In this document: positions 1 through 9,727 of the stretch, one piece after another | Layout of the letters: the number at the start of each line of letters is the position of its first letter | Numbering within the stretch: the stretch's first letter is position 1 | Origin: Kocuria tytonis | GTDB lineage: Bacteria; Actinomycetota; Actinomycetes; Actinomycetales; Micrococcaceae | DNA: 64,000 nt | Direction of reading: 5' to 3' | Assembly (NCBI RefSeq): GCF_003226895.2 | Contig: NZ_PNJG02000001.1 | Coordinates: forward strand, 310,001-374,000 | The notes under the pieces: model-generated | Seen by the model: the letters and a program-made list of their open reading frames with translations, nothing else | The model's database searches: none | What the model was told of the DNA's origin: nothing | Program-made: the position numbers and the translations under genes

Positions 1-632
1 AGCTGCTGGACGCACTCAAGGAGCGCGCCCTCGTCCTGGACTGCGCCCCGCCGAAATCGGACAGGGACAAATCCGCGTTCGTCCTCGCCGAGTTCCGCGC
101 GCAGGACAAGCGCATTGAGCCCGACGCCGCCCGCGCCCTCGCCGCGGCCGTGGGCACGAGCACCGCGGAGCTCGCCGCCGCATGCGCCCAGCTCATCGCG
201 GACGGTCCCGTCACGGTGGACCACGACCTCGTGGAGAAGTACTACGGCGGCCGGGTGGAGGTCACCGCGTTCCGGGTAGCGGACGCGGCCGTGGCCGGCA
301 ATGCGGAACAGGCCCTCAAACTGTGGCGTCAGGCCGTGGACGTGGGCGTGGACCCCGTCCCCATGGTGGCGACCCTCGGGTCGAAGCTGCGCCTGATCGC
401 TCTCGCCGCGGGTTCCCGCGGGGGAGCAGGTCAGATCGCCCGGGACGTGGGCGCGGCACCGTGGCAGGTGGAGCGCGCGCAGAACGAGGCGCGCCGCTTC
501 ACCGCCGAGGACGTCACCCGGGCGCTGCAGGCGATCGCCGAGGCCGACGCCCAGGTCAAGGGTGCCTCGCGGTCCCCGTACTTCGCGGTGGAGCGCGCCA
601 TCACGGTGATCGCCACCTCCGGGCACCGCTGA
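1..632 (+). CDS. holA: DNA polymerase III delta subunit, 3' part only
   Basis: The reading frame is open from base 3 to the TGA at 630-632, so the gene's 5' part lies outside the window. The product is the clamp-loader delta subunit, which opens the sliding clamp in the replicative holoenzyme. What is visible is about 209 residues: the end of the AAA+ lid region and the C-terminal helical collar domain. The ending, with an SPYFAVERA stretch, is typical of HolA from high-GC Gram-positives. The family is about 330 residues, so over half of it is present. The position directly before rpsT, in convergent orientation, is the usual actinobacterial arrangement. The identification rests on the C-terminal domain pattern and this gene order. 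Confidence 0.85.
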   Translation, partial: LLDALKERALVLDCAPPKSDRDKSAFVLAEFRAQDKRIEPDAARALAAAVGTSTAELAAACAQLIADGPVTVDHDLVEKYYGGRVEVTAFRVADAAVAGNAEQALKLWRQAVDVGVDPVPMVATLGSKLRLIALAAGSRGGAGQIARDVGAAPWQVERAQNEARRFTAEDVTRALQAIAEADAQVKGASRSPYFAVERAITVIATSGHR

Positions 633-659
633 GCGGGCACGACACCCTCCGCACACGAC

Positions 660-696
660 AACGGGCCCGGTACTCGCGAGGAGTACCGGGCCCGTT
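660..696. terminator. Bidirectional terminator between holA and rpsT
   Basis: A perfect stem with arms at 661-675 and 681-695 surrounds a 5-nt loop. A flanking A/T pair extends it to 660 and 696. It lies 28 nt after the holA stop and about 30 nt past the rpsT stop on the other strand, so it can serve both convergent genes. Confidence 0.85.
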
Positions 697-726
697 CGAT
701 CCGTCAGTTCGACGGGGTCAGCCGAT

Positions 727-987
727 TCAGATCTTGGAGACCTTCTTGGCCAGACCGGACTTCTTGTTGGCCGCGGTGTTCTTGTGCAGAACGCCCTTGG
801 ACACGGCCTTGTCGAGCTTGCGGGACGCGTTGCGCAGGGTCTCGGCGGCGGCGTCCTTGTTGCCGGACTCCACGGCGGTCTCGACCTTGCGGATCAGGGT
901 CTTGAGCTCGGACTTGTAAGAGTTGTTGCGCAGGCGCGCCTTCTCGTTGGTGAGGTTGCGCTTCTTCTGCGACTTGATGTTGGCCAC
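727..987 (-). CDS. rpsT: 30S ribosomal protein S20
   Basis: This 86-residue, very Lys/Arg-rich protein begins [10 protein letters not shown] and ends in the basic helical pattern of S20. It binds 16S rRNA early in 30S assembly. The length matches the family. The start is GTG, read as Met, preceded by an AGGAG ribosome binding site on the minus strand about 7 nt upstream. It is monocistronic, converges on holA and shares the terminator at 660-696. Nothing unusual was seen. Confidence 0.97.
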   Translation of the reverse strand: MANIKSQKKRNLTNEKARLRNNSYKSELKTLIRKVETAVESGNKDAAAETLRNASRKLDKAVSKGVLHKNTAANKKSGLAKKVSKI

Positions 988-1183
988 GTGTAACTCCTAG
1001 AACGATTGCGGAAGTAGGTCAGTGAGGGCTCACGGATGGTCATCGACTGAGTTGTGAGAGTGGGGATGCTCGGTGGCAACCATCCGCTGTGCCCGACGAC
1101 CAGCGCGGACACACAGCGGACTACTTTAGCAGACCGGCGCCCCGGATGCCCGGTGCGAGGCGTGTCCCGAGGGGGCGGGCCGG

Positions 1184-1765
1184 TCAGGGCCGCCCCGTGA
1201 GCTCTGCCGCCACGGCCGCGAACCGGGCCCGGTCCAGCACCGCGCCCTCCCGGCGGACGTCCTCGGGGCGCACCGGGATGATCCGGTCGATGCGCGCCTC
1301 CGACGGCCGCCCGGAGCGGTCCCAGCCGCCCACGCCCACGTCCACCCAGGAGGGGTCGTCGTGGTGGGCGGTGTCGTGGTCCTTGGATGTCAGCATCACG
1401 CACAGCAGGTACCCCTCGGCGCGGTCCACGATCAGCACGGGCCGGTCCTTCCCGCGGGAGTGGTCCTCCTGGTACGGCACCCAGGTCCACACGACCTCCC
1501 CGGGATCCGGGCGCCCGTCCGGCTGCGCGGCCCACCGCGGGTTCACGGGTCCGGTCCAGTCGCCGGGGTAGTGCCCGGCGCCGGCGGACGACGTCGCCGT
1601 GCCCGGCCGGGCGCGCGGGGTGCCGCGCTCGTGGGCAACGGTGGGCGGCGTCGTCGTGCCCCCGGAGCGGGGGGAGCGGGAGGCGGGCCCGCGCGAGCCC
1701 GAGTAGCGCTGGTACATGCGGAACAGGCGCAGTCCCTGGTGGATGAGTCGCGTGATGTCGGCCAT
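1184..1765 (-). CDS. PemK/MazF-like type II toxin family protein
   Basis: The 193-residue protein has a disordered Ser/Pro/Gly-rich first 75 residues. A PemK/MazF-like beta-barrel core follows, with the [13 protein letters not shown] and KDRPVLIV motifs at about residues 88-113. MazF/PemK proteins are mRNA-cleaving toxins, but solitary longer homologues like this are widespread in Micrococcales beside lepA. No antitoxin gene is adjacent, since lepA is divergent. I therefore would not assume it is an active toxin-antitoxin module. The start ATG at 1765 lies 6 nt after a TACCAT -10 element, which suggests a leaderless mRNA. Confidence 0.7.
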   Translation of the reverse strand: MADITRLIHQGLRLFRMYQRYSGSRGPASRSPRSGGTTTPPTVAHERGTPRARPGTATSSAGAGHYPGDWTGPVNPRWAAQPDGRPDPGEVVWTWVPYQEDHSRGKDRPVLIVDRAEGYLLCVMLTSKDHDTAHHDDPSWVDVGVGGWDRSGRPSEARIDRIIPVRPEDVRREGAVLDRARFAAVAAELTGRP

Positions 1766-1771
1766 GGGGAC

Positions 1772-1777
1772 ATGGTA
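1772..1777 (-). promoter_or_regulatory. -10 element TACCAT, leaderless promoter of the PemK-like gene
   Basis: TACCAT on the minus strand ends 6 nt before the ATG at 1765. The expected transcription start would fall on or next to the start codon. No ribosome binding site lies in between. Confidence 0.5.
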
Positions 1778-1849
1778 GGGGGACCGGTTCGCCCGATCGC
1801 CGCGAGCATGGGAAACTGGGGAGTCATCCTGAGAACGAAAGGACCGCCT

Positions 1850-3706
1850 GTGTCACCGTTGGCCGTCAACCCACCGGCACCTGCCTCGACCGACCCCTCG
1901 GTGATCAGGAACTTCTGCATCATCGCCCACATCGACCACGGCAAGTCCACGCTGGCGGACCGGATGCTGCAGGCCACGGGCGTGGTGACGCCCCGGCAGA
2001 TGAAGGCCCAGTACCTGGACCGCATGGACATCGAGCGCGAGCGCGGGATCACCATCAAGTCCCAGGCCGTGCGCATGCCCTGGAACGTGGACGGCACCGA
2101 CTACGCGCTGAACATGATCGACACGCCCGGCCACGTGGACTTCACGTACGAGGTCTCCCGCTCCCTGGCCGCGTGCGAGGCCACCATCCTGCTGGTGGAC
2201 GCCGCCCAGGGCATCGAGGCGCAGACGCTCGCGAACCTCTACCTGGCCATCGAGAACGACCTCACGATCATCCCGGTGCTCAACAAGATCGACCTGCCCG
2301 CGGCCCAGCCGGAGAAGTACGCCGCAGAGCTCGCCAACCTGATCGGCGTGGAGCCGGAGGAGGTCCTGAAGGTCTCCGGCAAGACCGGTGAGGGTGTGGC
2401 GGAGCTGCTGGACCGGATTGTCCGGGACGTCCCGGCACCCCGGGGTGTGAAGGACGCGCCGTCGCGCGCCATGATCTTCGACTCCGTCTACGACACCTAC
2501 CGCGGCGTGGTCACCTACGTGCGCGTGGTGGACGGCACCCTGGTGCCGCGCGAGCGGATCCAGATGATGTCCACGGGCGCTACCCACGAGATGCTCGAGA
2601 TCGGCGTGATCTCCCCGGAGCCCGTGCCGTCCAAGGGCCTGGGCGTGGGTGAGGTGGGCTACCTCATCACCGGTGTCAAGGACGTCCGCCAGTCCCGGGT
2701 GGGTGACACCGTGACCAACCAGCAGAAGCCCGCGCAGGAGTCTCTGGGCGGCTACGAGGACCCCAAGCCCATGGTGTTCTCGGGCCTGTTCCCGGTGGAG
2801 GGCTCCGACTACCCGGTGCTGCGGGACGCCCTGGAGAAGCTGCAGCTCAACGACGCCGCCCTGGTGTACGAGCCCGAGACCTCCACCGCTCTGGGGTTCG
2901 GCTTCCGCTGCGGCTTCCTGGGCCTGCTGCACCTGGAGATCACCCGGGACCGGCTGGAGCGCGAGTTCAACCTGGACCTGATCTCCACCGCGCCCTCGGT
3001 GTCCTACAACGTCACGCTCGAGGACCGCTCGGAGGTCAAGGTGACCAACCCCTCCGAGTTCCCTGAGGGGCGGATCCTGGAGATCCGCGAGCCCATGGTC
3101 TCGGCCACCATCCTGGTGCCCTCGGAATTCATCGGCGCCGTCATGGAGCTCTCCCAGTCCAAGCGCGGCGAGATGAAGGGCATGGACTACCTCTCGGAGG
3201 ACCGTGTGGAGCTGCGCTACCGGCTGCCGCTCGCGGAGATCGTGTTCGACTTCTTCGACCAGCTCAAGTCCAGGACGCGCGGCTACGCGTCCCTGGACTG
3301 GAAGGCGGACGGCGAGCAGGCGAGCGAGCTCGTGAAGGTGGACATCCTGCTGCAGGGCGAGCAGGTGGACGCGTTCAGCGCGATCACCCACAAGGACAAG
3401 GCCTACTCGTACGGCGTGCTGATGACGGGCAAGCTGCAGAAGCTGATTCCGCGCCAGCAGTACGAGGTGCCCATCCAGGCGGCCATCGGCTCGCGCATCA
3501 TCGCGCGCGAGAACATCCGCGCGATCCGCAAGGACGTGCTCTCCAAGTGCTACGGCGGCGACATCTCCCGCAAGCGCAAGCTGCTCGAGAAGCAGAAGGA
3601 GGGCAAGAAGCGCATGAAGATGGTGGGCCGTGTGGAGGTCCCCCAGGAGGCCTTCGTGGCCGCGCTGTCCTCGGACGAGGACAACGGCAAGGACAAGAAG
3701 AAGTAG
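1850..3706 (+). CDS. lepA: Elongation factor 4, ribosome back-translocase GTPase
   Basis: The 618-residue GTPase belongs to the EF-G-like LepA family, which remodels stalled or mistranslocated ribosomes. G1 AHIDHGKST is at residues 26-34, DTPGH at 91-95 and NKID at 145-148. EF-G-type domains and the LepA-specific C-terminal domain follow, the latter rich in Lys/Arg. I chose GTG 1850 because AAAGGA lies 7 nt upstream and the length then fits the family; an upstream open frame exists but lacks LepA similarity. The TAG stop overlaps the hemW GTG by one base, so the two are probably co-transcribed and translationally coupled. Confidence 0.97.
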   Translation: MSPLAVNPPAPASTDPSVIRNFCIIAHIDHGKSTLADRMLQATGVVTPRQMKAQYLDRMDIERERGITIKSQAVRMPWNVDGTDYALNMIDTPGHVDFTYEVSRSLAACEATILLVDAAQGIEAQTLANLYLAIENDLTIIPVLNKIDLPAAQPEKYAAELANLIGVEPEEVLKVSGKTGEGVAELLDRIVRDVPAPRGVKDAPSRAMIFDSVYDTYRGVVTYVRVVDGTLVPRERIQMMSTGATHEMLEIGVISPEPVPSKGLGVGEVGYLITGVKDVRQSRVGDTVTNQQKPAQESLGGYEDPKPMVFSGLFPVEGSDYPVLRDALEKLQLNDAALVYEPETSTALGFGFRCGFLGLLHLEITRDRLEREFNLDLISTAPSVSYNVTLEDRSEVKVTNPSEFPEGRILEIREPMVSATILVPSEFIGAVMELSQSKRGEMKGMDYLSEDRVELRYRLPLAEIVFDFFDQLKSRTRGYASLDWKADGEQASELVKVDILLQGEQVDAFSAITHKDKAYSYGVLMTGKLQKLIPRQQYEVPIQAAIGSRIIARENIRAIRKDVLSKCYGGDISRKRKLLEKQKEGKKRMKMVGRVEVPQEAFVAALSSDEDNGKDKKK

Positions 3707-4950
3707 TGCCCGCACAACCGGAGGGGGATCCGGCTCCGCGGGACGGCGCCCTCCCCGCGAGCTCGGTGGCGCGCGCCGCCGAGCGCACCCTGAGCCTGTA
3801 CGTCCACGTCCCGTTCTGCGCCGTGCGCTGCGGGTACTGCGACTTCAACACGTACACCATGGAGCAGCTCGGGGACGGTGTCTCCCGCGCGGACTACCAC
3901 GCGGACGCCGCCGCGGAGATTCGCTTCGCACGCGCGGTGCTCGACGCCGCCGGGGCACCCCCGCGCGCCCTGCACAGTGTGTTCTTCGGCGGGGGCACAC
4001 CCACCCTGCTGCCGGCCCGGGAGCTCGCGGCGATGCTGGAGCAGGCCGCCGAGAGCTTCGGGCTCGCCCCGGACGCGGAGGTCACGGTGGAGGCGAACCC
4101 GGACTCCGTCACGGCGGAGACCTTCGACGTCCTGGCCGCCGCGGGGGTCACCCGGGTGTCCTTCGGGATGCAGTCCGCGGTCCCGCACGTGCTGGCCGTG
4201 CTGGAACGCACGCACACCCCGGCGAACGTGCCGCGCGCCGTCGGCTGGGCGAAGGAGCGCGGACTCGGCACGAGCGTGGACCTGATCTACGGCACACCGG
4301 GGGAGTCGCCCGCGGACTGGCGGGCGTCCCTGGAGGCGGCGATCGCCATGGCACCGGACCACGTCTCCGCGTACTCGCTGATCATCGAGGACGGCACCAA
4401 GCTGGCCGCGCAGATCCGCCGCGGCGAGGTCCCCGAGGTGGACCCGGACGACCAGGCGGAGAAGTACGTGCTGGCGGACGGCATGCTGCGGGACGCCGGA
4501 TTCGGGTGGTACGAGGTGTCCAACTGGTCCCGCGCGGCACACGGCCGCACGGCCGAGCAGAACCGCAGCGCCCACAACCTCGCGTACTGGCGCAACCAGG
4601 ACTGGTGGGGGATCGGCCCCGGGGCGCACTCCCACAGCGACGGCGTGCGCTGGTGGAACATCAAGCACCCCCTGCCCTACACCAACAGGGTGCGGGCGGG
4701 GGAGTCACCCGCGGTGGGCCGGGAAACCCTGGACGCGCAGACCCGGTACGTGGAGCACGTGATGCTGGGCATCCGGATCCGGGAGGGGCTGCCGGTGGAC
4801 TCCCTGCGCCCGGAGGGCCGCCGGGCCGTTGCCGGTCTGATTGCGGACGGCTGGCTGGACGGCGCGGCCGCGGTGGCGGGCAGGGCGGTGCTCACGGACG
4901 CCGGGCGCCTGATGGCGGACGCCGTGACGCGGCGGCTGCTGGACTGGTGA
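3706..4950 (+). CDS. hemW: Radical SAM heme chaperone HemW
   Basis: The 414-residue protein resembles oxygen-independent coproporphyrinogen III oxidases. The radical SAM cysteines are C38, C42 and C45 (C-x3-C-x2-C) followed by D-F. The lack of a fourth Cys after the triad is the mark of HemW rather than HemN. HemW binds heme and a 4Fe-4S cluster and delivers heme to target proteins. The GGGTP motif and the C-terminal HemN-type domain with HNLAYWRNQDWWGIGPGAHS are present. Its GTG start overlaps the lepA stop by one base, an order conserved in many bacteria. Confidence 0.93.
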   Translation: MPAQPEGDPAPRDGALPASSVARAAERTLSLYVHVPFCAVRCGYCDFNTYTMEQLGDGVSRADYHADAAAEIRFARAVLDAAGAPPRALHSVFFGGGTPTLLPARELAAMLEQAAESFGLAPDAEVTVEANPDSVTAETFDVLAAAGVTRVSFGMQSAVPHVLAVLERTHTPANVPRAVGWAKERGLGTSVDLIYGTPGESPADWRASLEAAIAMAPDHVSAYSLIIEDGTKLAAQIRRGEVPEVDPDDQAEKYVLADGMLRDAGFGWYEVSNWSRAAHGRTAEQNRSAHNLAYWRNQDWWGIGPGAHSHSDGVRWWNIKHPLPYTNRVRAGESPAVGRETLDAQTRYVEHVMLGIRIREGLPVDSLRPEGRRAVAGLIADGWLDGAAAVAGRAVLTDAGRLMADAVTRRLLDW

Positions 4951-5048
4951 GCGCGGTGGGATCGGGAGTGCGGACACACTGACCCGGGGCGGCCGTGTCG
5001 GGACCGGGCCACGGACCCGGCGGGTGTGCTCCCGAGGGGGCGTCGACG

Positions 5049-5486
5049 TCAGCCGCGCCCGGCGAGCAGCGAGTCGTAGAGGTGGGTGTTGAACCGGTAC
5101 TGGTGGGGCTCGCCCCGGTTGACCCTGATGCCCGCCCGCACGGACGTGACGGCCAGGACCACCCAGGTGAGCGCGGCGACCAGCGAGAAGATCCCGCCCA
5201 CCACGGGGATCAGCGAGAGCACGAGACCCGCGAGGATCACGATGCTCGGCAGCATGGTGTAGTTGGCGGCCTCGCGGGACTCCTGCGCGGTGAAGGGGCC
5301 ACGGTCCTTGAACACCCGGTGGATCACGTAGCTGGGGACCACGCCCACCACGCCTCCCAGGTGCGCGAGCGTGGCCCACTGGCGGTCCTGGTCCACGTCC
5401 AGGGGCTCGGCCACGGCGGACACCGACTCGAACGGGGTCCCCGCGGTGCGGGCGGCGGAATCGGGCGTGGAGGCAGCGTGAGTCAC
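5049..5486 (-). CDS. DUF4870 membrane protein
   Basis: This 145-residue protein has a disordered N-terminus, an ATLAHLGG motif at about 38-45 and hydrophobic segments at about 37-56, 79-94 and 96-118. This is the layout of DUF4870 (Tic20-like) small membrane proteins, whose function is not established. The GTG start follows AAAGGGA with ordinary spacing. It is transcribed away from the DUF3097 gene in the same direction as that gene, with a 170-nt gap, so co-transcription is possible but not shown. Confidence 0.75.
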   Translation of the reverse strand: MTHAASTPDSAARTAGTPFESVSAVAEPLDVDQDRQWATLAHLGGVVGVVPSYVIHRVFKDRGPFTAQESREAANYTMLPSIVILAGLVLSLIPVVGGIFSLVAALTWVVLAVTSVRAGIRVNRGEPHQYRFNTHLYDSLLAGRG

Positions 5487-5656
5487 GAGTGGGTGTCCCT
5501 TTCAGGGGCGGAAGCCGGCCAGGCTGGATCAGCAGGGGGCCTGGTGACAGCATTCTACGGAACGGACCTGGGAACCGTCCCTGTTAGCTTCCGCACATTC
5601 CAGGCGCGGGACCCGCGTCCCGTGAGCCCTGGCGCACGGGGAGTGGAACGGCCCAC

Positions 5657-6538
5657 TCATCCCTCCGGTCCGGCCCCGGGTGCCGTGAGGAAGTCGATGA
5701 GCTCCTCCACCCGGCCCAGCAGAGCCGGTTCCAGGTCCGCGTACGTGCTCACGCGGGAAAGAATCGCCTGCCACGCGCGCCCCACGTCCTGCGGGGTGCG
5801 GTGCGGCAGTCCGAGGGCGCGGGCCATCCCGGTCTTCCAGTCCACCCCGCGGGGGATCACGGGCCACGCCGGAATACCCAGCGCGGCGGGTTTCACGGCC
5901 TGCCAGATGTCCACGTAGGGGTGGCCCAGGATCAGCACGTTCTCCCGCGCCCCGGGCGTGCGCACGGCCTGTTCCGCGATCCTGGACTCCTTGGAGCCGG
6001 GCACCAGGTGGTCCACCAGGATCCCGAGCCGCCGCTGCGGACCGGGCCCGAAGGCGGCGATGGCGCCGGGGAGGTCGTCGATGCCGTGTAGCGGCTCCAC
6101 CACGATGCCCTCCACGGCGAGGTCGTGACCCCACACCTTGGCCACGAGCTCGGCGTCGTGGTAGCCCTCCACCCACACGCGGGACTCCTTGGCCACGGAC
6201 GCGCGCAGGTCCGGCACGGCCACGGACCCGGACGCCGTGATGCGCTTCTTCGGGGCAGCGGTCCTGGGCGCCGGGGGAGTGAGGCGGACCGGCTCGCCAT
6301 CCAGCAGGAAACCGGGACCCAGCGGAAAGGTCTTCACCCGTCCGTGGCGGTCCTCCAGACCCACCACGCGCATCCCGCCGATCACCTCCACGCTCACGAC
6401 GGCGCCCACCCACCCGGTCTCGACGTCCTCCAGGACCAGCCCGGGCGCCACCGCCACCTCGCGGGAGGTCGGGCCGCTGCGCGAGACCTCGGGGCTGCCG
6501 AGGTCCTGGGGACCCCAGCCCCAGCCGGGTGCGTTCAC
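5657..6538 (-). CDS. DUF3097 family protein
   Basis: The 293-residue soluble protein matches the actinobacterial DUF3097 family, which carries a TOPRIM-like segment. Here that segment includes RVWVEGYHDAELVAKVWGHD at about residues 118-137 and GILVDHLVPGSKESRI. The N-terminal part looks like a small beta barrel (GWVGAVVSVEVIGGMRVV). No function is established. The GTG start at 6538 is preceded by CAGGAGA. It is divergent from hrcA, and the 180 nt between them hold the hrcA promoter and the CIRCE operator. Confidence 0.8.
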   Translation of the reverse strand: MNAPGWGWGPQDLGSPEVSRSGPTSREVAVAPGLVLEDVETGWVGAVVSVEVIGGMRVVGLEDRHGRVKTFPLGPGFLLDGEPVRLTPPAPRTAAPKKRITASGSVAVPDLRASVAKESRVWVEGYHDAELVAKVWGHDLAVEGIVVEPLHGIDDLPGAIAAFGPGPQRRLGILVDHLVPGSKESRIAEQAVRTPGARENVLILGHPYVDIWQAVKPAALGIPAWPVIPRGVDWKTGMARALGLPHRTPQDVGRAWQAILSRVSTYADLEPALLGRVEELIDFLTAPGAGPEG

Positions 6539-6608
6539 GGGCGTCTCCTGGGTGGTGGTGGGCGAATCAGCCGCGAGCGTACCAAAGCGGGGCCGCCGGG
6601 ACGCACGT

Positions 6609-6614
6609 TAGACT
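6609..6614 (+). promoter_or_regulatory. -10 element TAGACT of hrcA
   Basis: TAGACT sits 8 nt before the CIRCE inverted repeat. The predicted start of transcription then falls at the left edge of the operator, the usual geometry for HrcA autorepression. I could not find a clear -35 element. Confidence 0.5.
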
Positions 6615-6622
6615 GACCGGGA

Positions 6623-6649
6623 TTAGCACTGTGAACCCAGGAGTGCCAA
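6623..6649. promoter_or_regulatory. CIRCE operator bound by HrcA
   Basis: The sequence is TTAGCACTG, nine bases, then GAGTGCCAA. The CIRCE consensus is TTAGCACTC-N9-GAGTGCTAA, so there is one change in each half-site. It lies 69 nt before the hrcA start, placing hrcA-dnaJ under heat-inducible autorepression. Confidence 0.93.
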
Positions 6650-6717
6650 AATTGTCCGGGCGCACGCGTCCCGGACCGGAACCCCTCGACCCCGCGCCCC
6701 ACGGGAGGTGAGAAGAG

Positions 6718-7731
6718 ATGGAGCAGCCACGCCGAGTGCAGATCCTGCGCGCCATCGTGGAGGACTACGTCCACTCGCGGGAACCCGTGGGCTCCAAGGC
6801 CCTCGTGGAGCGCCACCACCTGAGCGTCTCCTCGGCCACCGTGCGCAACGACATGGCCGCACTAGAGGACGCAGGGCTCATCATCGCCCCGCACACCAGT
6901 TCGGGGCGGATCCCCACCGACCGCGGCTACCGCGTCTTCGTGGACCAGATCACCGCGCTGCAACCCCTCACCGCCGCGCAGCGCCGCGCCATCCAGGTCT
7001 TCCTCGACGGCGCCGCGGACCTGGACGACGCCATGGAGCGCACCGTCCGGCTGCTCGCCCAGCTGACCCACCAGGTGGCGGTGATCCAGTACCCCGTGCG
7101 CACCGGGACCACCGTGCGCCACGTGGAGCTCGTGGACGTGGGTGCGGGCACCGTCCTCGTGATCCTGATCCCCACCTCCGGGCGCGTGGCCCAGCGCACC
7201 GTGGAACTGGCCACGCCCCTGGCGGAACCGAGCCTGCTCGAACTGCGCGCCCACGTCCTCGCCCGTGTGCTCGGCGCGTCCCTCGACGCCGTGCCCCACG
7301 CCGTCGCGAATCTCGCCGCCACCCTGCCCGAACCGCTGCGGGACGCCGGACGAGGCGTGGCAGAGGCGCTGGCGGCGCTGGCGGCGGCGTCGGACGAGCA
7401 CCGGCTGGTGATGGCCGGGACCGCGAACCTGGCCCGCTTCAGCGGGGACTTCCCGCAGAGCATCTCCCCGGTGCTCGAGGCCCTCGAGGAACAAGTGACC
7501 ATGCTGCGGTTGTTGTCCGAGATGCAGCAGGACGAGCGCGGGGTGGCCGTGCGCATCGGCTCGGAGCAGTACGACGACCCGCTGGCCGAGGCGGCCGTGG
7601 TGGCCACCGGGTACGGTCCGCGCGCCGCCTCGAAGGTGGGGGTGGTGGGTCCCACCCGCATGGACTACCCCACCACCATGACCGCCGTGCGCGCGGTGGC
7701 CCGCTACCTCTCCAAGAACCTGGGGGACTGA
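6718..7731 (+). CDS. hrcA: Heat-inducible transcription repressor HrcA
   Basis: This 337-residue repressor has an N-terminal winged helix (residues 1-80, with the GSKALVERHHLSVSSATVRN recognition region and SSGRIPTDRGYR) followed by the GAF-like HrcA core. It binds CIRCE elements and represses heat-shock genes; GroEL normally helps it fold. A strong GGGAGGTGAG ribosome binding site precedes the ATG. The CIRCE site at 6623-6649 shows autoregulation. It is followed by dnaJ with a 65-nt gap, so the two likely form an operon without grpE or dnaK. Confidence 0.97.
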   Translation: MEQPRRVQILRAIVEDYVHSREPVGSKALVERHHLSVSSATVRNDMAALEDAGLIIAPHTSSGRIPTDRGYRVFVDQITALQPLTAAQRRAIQVFLDGAADLDDAMERTVRLLAQLTHQVAVIQYPVRTGTTVRHVELVDVGAGTVLVILIPTSGRVAQRTVELATPLAEPSLLELRAHVLARVLGASLDAVPHAVANLAATLPEPLRDAGRGVAEALAALAAASDEHRLVMAGTANLARFSGDFPQSISPVLEALEEQVTMLRLLSEMQQDERGVAVRIGSEQYDDPLAEAAVVATGYGPRAASKVGVVGPTRMDYPTTMTAVRAVARYLSKNLGD

Positions 7732-7796
7732 CGCACCGCACCGGTGCCACCCCAGCAGACCATCGACCCTGACACGAAAGCAGAAGCGACGACATC

Positions 7797-8939
7797 GTGA
7801 GTGACCACTACGAAACCCTCGGCGTCAGCCGGGACGCCAGCGCCGAAGAGATCAAGCGCGCCTACCGCAAGAAGGCCCGCAGGCTGCACCCGGACGTGAA
7901 CCCCTCGCCGGAGGCCGCGGAGGAGTTCAAGCGGGTCTCCCACGCCAACGACGTCCTCTCGGACCCGGACAAGCGCCGCGTCTACGACGCCACGGGCAAC
8001 GAGAACGGCACGGACACCGGCTTCGGCGGGGGCTTCCCCGGCACGGGGTTCGGGTTCTCCGACATCTTCGAGACGTTCTTCCAGGGCGCCGGCTCCGGCG
8101 GCCAGCGCGGCCCGCAGTCCCGCACCCGGCAGGGCCAGGACGCCCTGATCAACGTGCGGATCTCCCTCAAGGACGCCGTGTTCGGCGTGGCGAAGGACAT
8201 CACCGTGGACACCGCGGTGGAGTGCCCCACGTGCCACGGCTCGTGCTGCCAGCCGGGCACCAGCCCCGTCACGTGCAGCATGTGCCGCGGCTCCGGGCAC
8301 ATGCAGTACCAGCGCCAGTCCATCCTGGGCATGGTCACCACCCAGGCGCCGTGCTCCCAGTGCAACGGCTTCGGCACGGTGATCGAGCACCCGTGCCACG
8401 AGTGCTACGGCGAGGGCCGCGTGCGCGACCGCCGCCCCCTGACCGTGAAGATCCCCGCCGGCATCCAGTCCGGCAACCGCATCCGCCTGGGCGGGCAGGG
8501 CGAGGCCGGCACGGCCGGCGGGCCCAACGGGGACCTCTTCGTGGAGCTCAAGGTGGACCCGGACCCCACGTTCCACCGCGAGGGCGACGACCTCCACGCC
8601 CGGCTGCGCATCCCCATGACGGCGGCGGCCCTCGGCACCACGGTCACGCTCGAGACGTTCGACGGCACCCGCAGCGTGGACGTGGACCCCGGGACCCAGT
8701 CCGGTGCCACCGTCACCCTGAACGACCTCGGTGTCACCCACCTGCGCGGCAAGGGCCGCGGTGACCTGCAGGTGCACTTCGAGGTGGAGACCCCGCGGGA
8801 CCTCACCGGCGAGCAGCGGGAGCTGGTGGAGCGGCTCGCGGAGCTGCGCGACGAGCAGGCCCACGACGGCACCACGGTGAACACCTCCCACGCCGGCGGG
8901 TTCTTCTCCCGCCTGCGCGGCCGGTTCAGCGACCTGTGA
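7797..8939 (+). CDS. dnaJ: Chaperone DnaJ
   Basis: The 380-residue Hsp40 co-chaperone stimulates DnaK. It has a J domain with HPD at residues 31-33, a short Gly/Phe-rich linker, four zinc-finger repeats from about residue 143, and C-terminal substrate-binding domains. The first zinc repeat reads CPTCHGSC where CxxCxGxG is usual, so the final Gly is replaced by Cys. The other repeats are normal. The start is GTG 7797. The gene is in the HrcA operon and is the DnaJ2 type common next to hrcA in actinobacteria, a second DnaJ besides the one usually found with dnaK. Its stop overlaps the rsmE start by 4 nt. Confidence 0.96.
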   Translation: MSDHYETLGVSRDASAEEIKRAYRKKARRLHPDVNPSPEAAEEFKRVSHANDVLSDPDKRRVYDATGNENGTDTGFGGGFPGTGFGFSDIFETFFQGAGSGGQRGPQSRTRQGQDALINVRISLKDAVFGVAKDITVDTAVECPTCHGSCCQPGTSPVTCSMCRGSGHMQYQRQSILGMVTTQAPCSQCNGFGTVIEHPCHECYGEGRVRDRRPLTVKIPAGIQSGNRIRLGGQGEAGTAGGPNGDLFVELKVDPDPTFHREGDDLHARLRIPMTAAALGTTVTLETFDGTRSVDVDPGTQSGATVTLNDLGVTHLRGKGRGDLQVHFEVETPRDLTGEQRELVERLAELRDEQAHDGTTVNTSHAGGFFSRLRGRFSDL

Positions 8940-9697
8940 CCAGTCCCGTCTTCCACCACGGCCACGAGGATCTCCACCGGGTCCGCCCGGGGGAGGTCCT
9001 CGACGTCGTGGGTCCCGAGGCCAGGCACGCCGTGACCGTGCGTCGGTTGCGCGCCGGTGAGCCCCTCGACCTCGTGGACGGCCACGGCACCCGCGTGAGC
9101 TGCACCTTCACCACGGGGGAGAAGGACCGCATGAGCGTCACCGTGGCCGCCGTCCACCGGGAAGAGCCCCCGCGGCCGCACCTGGGCCTCGTCCAGGCTC
9201 TCGCCAAGGGGGACCGGGACCTGCAGGCGGCCGAGGCCGCCACGGAACTGGGCGTCACGTGCGTGATCCCGTGGCAGGCCGAGCGCAGCATCGTGCGTCT
9301 GCGCGCCGAACGGGCCGCCAGGACCATGGCCAAGTGGGAGTCCACGCTGAACACCGCGGCCAAGCAGTCCCGCCGCGCGCACTGGCCGCGGCTGCAGCCG
9401 TGGGTGGACACCGCGGGGCTCGCGGAGCTGATCCGCTCCCGGCCCGACACCCTCTGGCTCGTGCTGCACGAGTCGGCGGCCACGCGCTGGTCCGCGGACG
9501 ACGTCGCCGGGTGGCGCGGGCGCGCGGGCGTCACCGTGGTCGTGGGCCCGGAGGGCGGGATCAGCGACCGTGAACGGGAGACCCTGGAGGCCGCCGGCGC
9601 GCACACGGTGCGCCTGGGTGACACGGTCATGCGCTCCTCGACGGCGGGCCCGGCAGCGCTGGCGGCGCTCGGCGCGGTGCTGGGGATCTGGGGCTGA
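8936..9697 (+). CDS. rsmE: 16S rRNA (uracil-1498-N3)-methyltransferase RsmE
   Basis: The 253-residue SPOUT methyltransferase has an N-terminal PUA-like domain. The C-terminal knot carries [12 protein letters not shown] at about residues 202-213 and the [20 protein letters not shown] tail that binds S-adenosylmethionine. It modifies U1498 of 16S rRNA in the 30S subunit. The GTG start overlaps the dnaJ TGA as GTGA, indicating translational coupling, and this dnaJ-rsmE pairing is common in Gram-positives. The length is normal. Confidence 0.95.
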   Translation: MTSPVFHHGHEDLHRVRPGEVLDVVGPEARHAVTVRRLRAGEPLDLVDGHGTRVSCTFTTGEKDRMSVTVAAVHREEPPRPHLGLVQALAKGDRDLQAAEAATELGVTCVIPWQAERSIVRLRAERAARTMAKWESTLNTAAKQSRRAHWPRLQPWVDTAGLAELIRSRPDTLWLVLHESAATRWSADDVAGWRGRAGVTVVVGPEGGISDRERETLEAAGAHTVRLGDTVMRSSTAGPAALAALGAVLGIWG

Positions 9698-9720
9698 CGG
9701 CTCCGCGGTGGATCCCCAGC
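9679..9720. terminator. Bidirectional terminator after rsmE
   Basis: Inverted arms GCTGGGGATC (9679-9688) and GATCCCCAGC (9711-9720) flank a 22-nt loop. The element overlaps the rsmE stop and sits 8 nt after the end of the convergent lipoprotein gene. Confidence 0.6.
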
Positions 9721-9727
9721 CGTACAC

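Noticed and set aside
1184-1765. Complete toxin-antitoxin system around the PemK-like gene
   Set aside because: No small antitoxin gene precedes it on the same strand; upstream lies divergent lepA.
1853-3715. 620-codon minus-strand frame opposite lepA
   Set aside because: It is a mirror frame of lepA with a His/Leu/Val-rich composition typical of antisense translation.
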